A stretch of 7,274 bases of DNA, from the NCBI GenBank assembly GCA_012842235.1, contig DUTE01000062.1, forward strand, positions 1 to 7,274, read 5' to 3'. Position 1 is the first letter of the stretch. Each line of letters opens with the position of its first letter. Positions 6,990 through 7,274 of this stretch are shown here, piece after piece. The stretch comes from Bacillota bacterium (lineage in GTDB: Bacteria; Bacillota; DTU065). Under the pieces are notes generated by a model that was given only the letters and a program-made list of their open reading frames with translations, was not told where the DNA came from and did not search any database. A program made the translations under genes and the position numbers.

Positions 6990-7153
6990 GTCACTAACAC
7001 CGAAAAACTAAACATTGCTTAGCGGCTGATAGCAAAAACATAACCATCCCCTAAAACTAAGGATTTTCAACTAGCAAATAAAACTAATTCTTAAGCTAGA
7101 GTTAAACAAACACTGTAAAACAACTAAGAATTAACACTACATCAAAAATCTCG

Positions 7154-7169
7154 GCCAATAGCTAATGGC
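7154..7169. promoter_or_regulatory. 16-bp near-palindrome, candidate operator
   Basis: GCCAATAGCTAATGGC is a 16-bp inverted repeat with a single mismatched pair (A7158/A7165). It is the most GC-rich patch of the surrounding A-rich DNA and lies about 85 bp upstream of the gene at 7252, a sensible place for a dimeric repressor or activator site. No specific regulator can be named. Confidence 0.3.
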
Positions 7170-7216
7170 TAATAACTGAAAGAGATAATAACAATAAGAA
7201 GGATTTTCTCTTTTTC

Positions 7217-7236
7217 TTGACAAACTATTGCCAAAC
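7217..7236 (+). repeat. 11-bp-spaced direct repeat just upstream of the ribosome site, candidate regulator site
   Basis: TTGACAAAC (7217-7225) is repeated as TTGCCAAAC (7228-7236) with one mismatch at an 11-bp period, roughly one helical turn. Such tandem half-sites can bind regulators in line. The first copy contains a perfect -35 hexamer TTGACA, but a -10 at normal spacing would fall on the AGGAGG ribosome site, so a promoter here is unlikely. Confidence 0.3.
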
Positions 7237-7239
7237 ATT

Positions 7240-7245
7240 AGGAGG
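7240..7245 (+). promoter_or_regulatory. Ribosome binding site of the gene starting at 7252
   Basis: A perfect AGGAGG followed by six A and then ATG. It is the strongest plus-strand Shine-Dalgarno site in the intergenic region and fixes the start of the downstream gene. Confidence 0.85.
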
Positions 7246-7251
7246 AAAAAA

Positions 7252-7274
7252 ATGACTACCTTAAACGATAAAAG
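7252..7274 (+). CDS. 5' end of an unidentified gene (cut by the window edge)
   Basis: ATG with an ideal AGGAGG site opens a frame reading MTTLNDK and then leaves the window. Seven complete codons are too few to assign a family. It is divergent from the isomerase leader across the A-rich region, so the two may share regulatory DNA; whether they share a pathway cannot be judged here. Confidence 0.75.

Larger units (their letters stand above)
6865..7239. other. A-rich intergenic region between divergent genes
   Basis: About 375 bp separating the isomerase leader (-) from the gene starting at 7252 (+). Apart from the weak 33-codon ORF at its left end I see no coding potential; stops are dense in all frames. 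It should contain promoters for both directions, but I found no convincing -35/-10 pair. The plus strand is strongly A-rich: over 7021-7200 I count 86 A against 38 T. The pentamer AACTA recurs (6881, 6926, 7006, 7055, 7069, 7082, 7122). A 10-bp direct repeat AAGGATTTTC occurs at 7059 and 7199, and a 9-bp inverted repeat TAATTCTTA/TAAGAATTA at 7085 and 7125. Confidence 0.7.

Noticed and set aside
7215..7235. Sigma-54 promoter (TTGACA...TTGCC)
   Set aside because: The essential GG of the -24 element is absent.
7217..7245. TTGACA as a -35 box of a sigma-A promoter for the 7252 gene
   Set aside because: A -10 at 16-18 bp would coincide with the AGGAGG site and transcription would start at the ATG, which is inconsistent with a Shine-Dalgarno-led gene.

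Overview
The window looks like a low-GC bacterial chromosome segment, most likely from the Bacillota (Clostridia-like anaerobes). The reasons are the AT-rich composition, strong AGGAGG/GGAGG-type Shine-Dalgarno sites, TTG start codons, a Bacillus-type chemoreceptor signalling domain, and a large membrane protein of a kind I associate with Clostridia. The genus cannot be fixed from the sequence alone.

Layout. (1) Positions 2-2164 (+) hold a methyl-accepting chemotaxis protein with a dCache sensor, HAMP and signalling domains; its extreme 5' end lies outside the window. (2) Positions 2165-2321 are a convergent intergenic gap with a long imperfect hairpin (2229-2285). (3) Positions 5892 down to 2322 (-) carry a compact three-gene run: a small split-barrel flavin-type protein, a GT4 glycosyltransferase, and a 700-residue multi-pass membrane protein with a degenerate sulfatase/phosphatase-like outer domain. 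The last two overlap in a TTGA stop/start. (4) A strong rho-independent terminator (5938-5967, - strand) separates this run from (5) a UlaE-like sugar-phosphate isomerase/epimerase gene (5974-6795, -). A 19-codon leader ORF (6792-6851) precedes that gene and is coupled to it by a second TTGA overlap. (6) About 400 bp of A-rich, T-poor intergenic DNA lead to (7) the first codons of a + strand gene at 7252.

How the genes fit together. The glycosyltransferase and membrane protein are almost certainly co-translated and plausibly act together on a cell-surface glycan or glycolipid; this is inference from coupling and domain type. The split-barrel gene is probably co-transcribed with them, but no functional link is evident. 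The isomerase is a separate transcription unit ending at its own terminator. The chemoreceptor is independent.

I see no CRISPR array, tRNA or rRNA, insertion sequence, or recognisable defence or mobile system. The most unusual items are the two TTGA-coupled TTG starts (one fed by a tiny leader ORF), the G8 tract inside the membrane protein gene, the two mutually exclusive hairpins at the split-barrel/glycosyltransferase junction, and the compositionally skewed leader before 7252.
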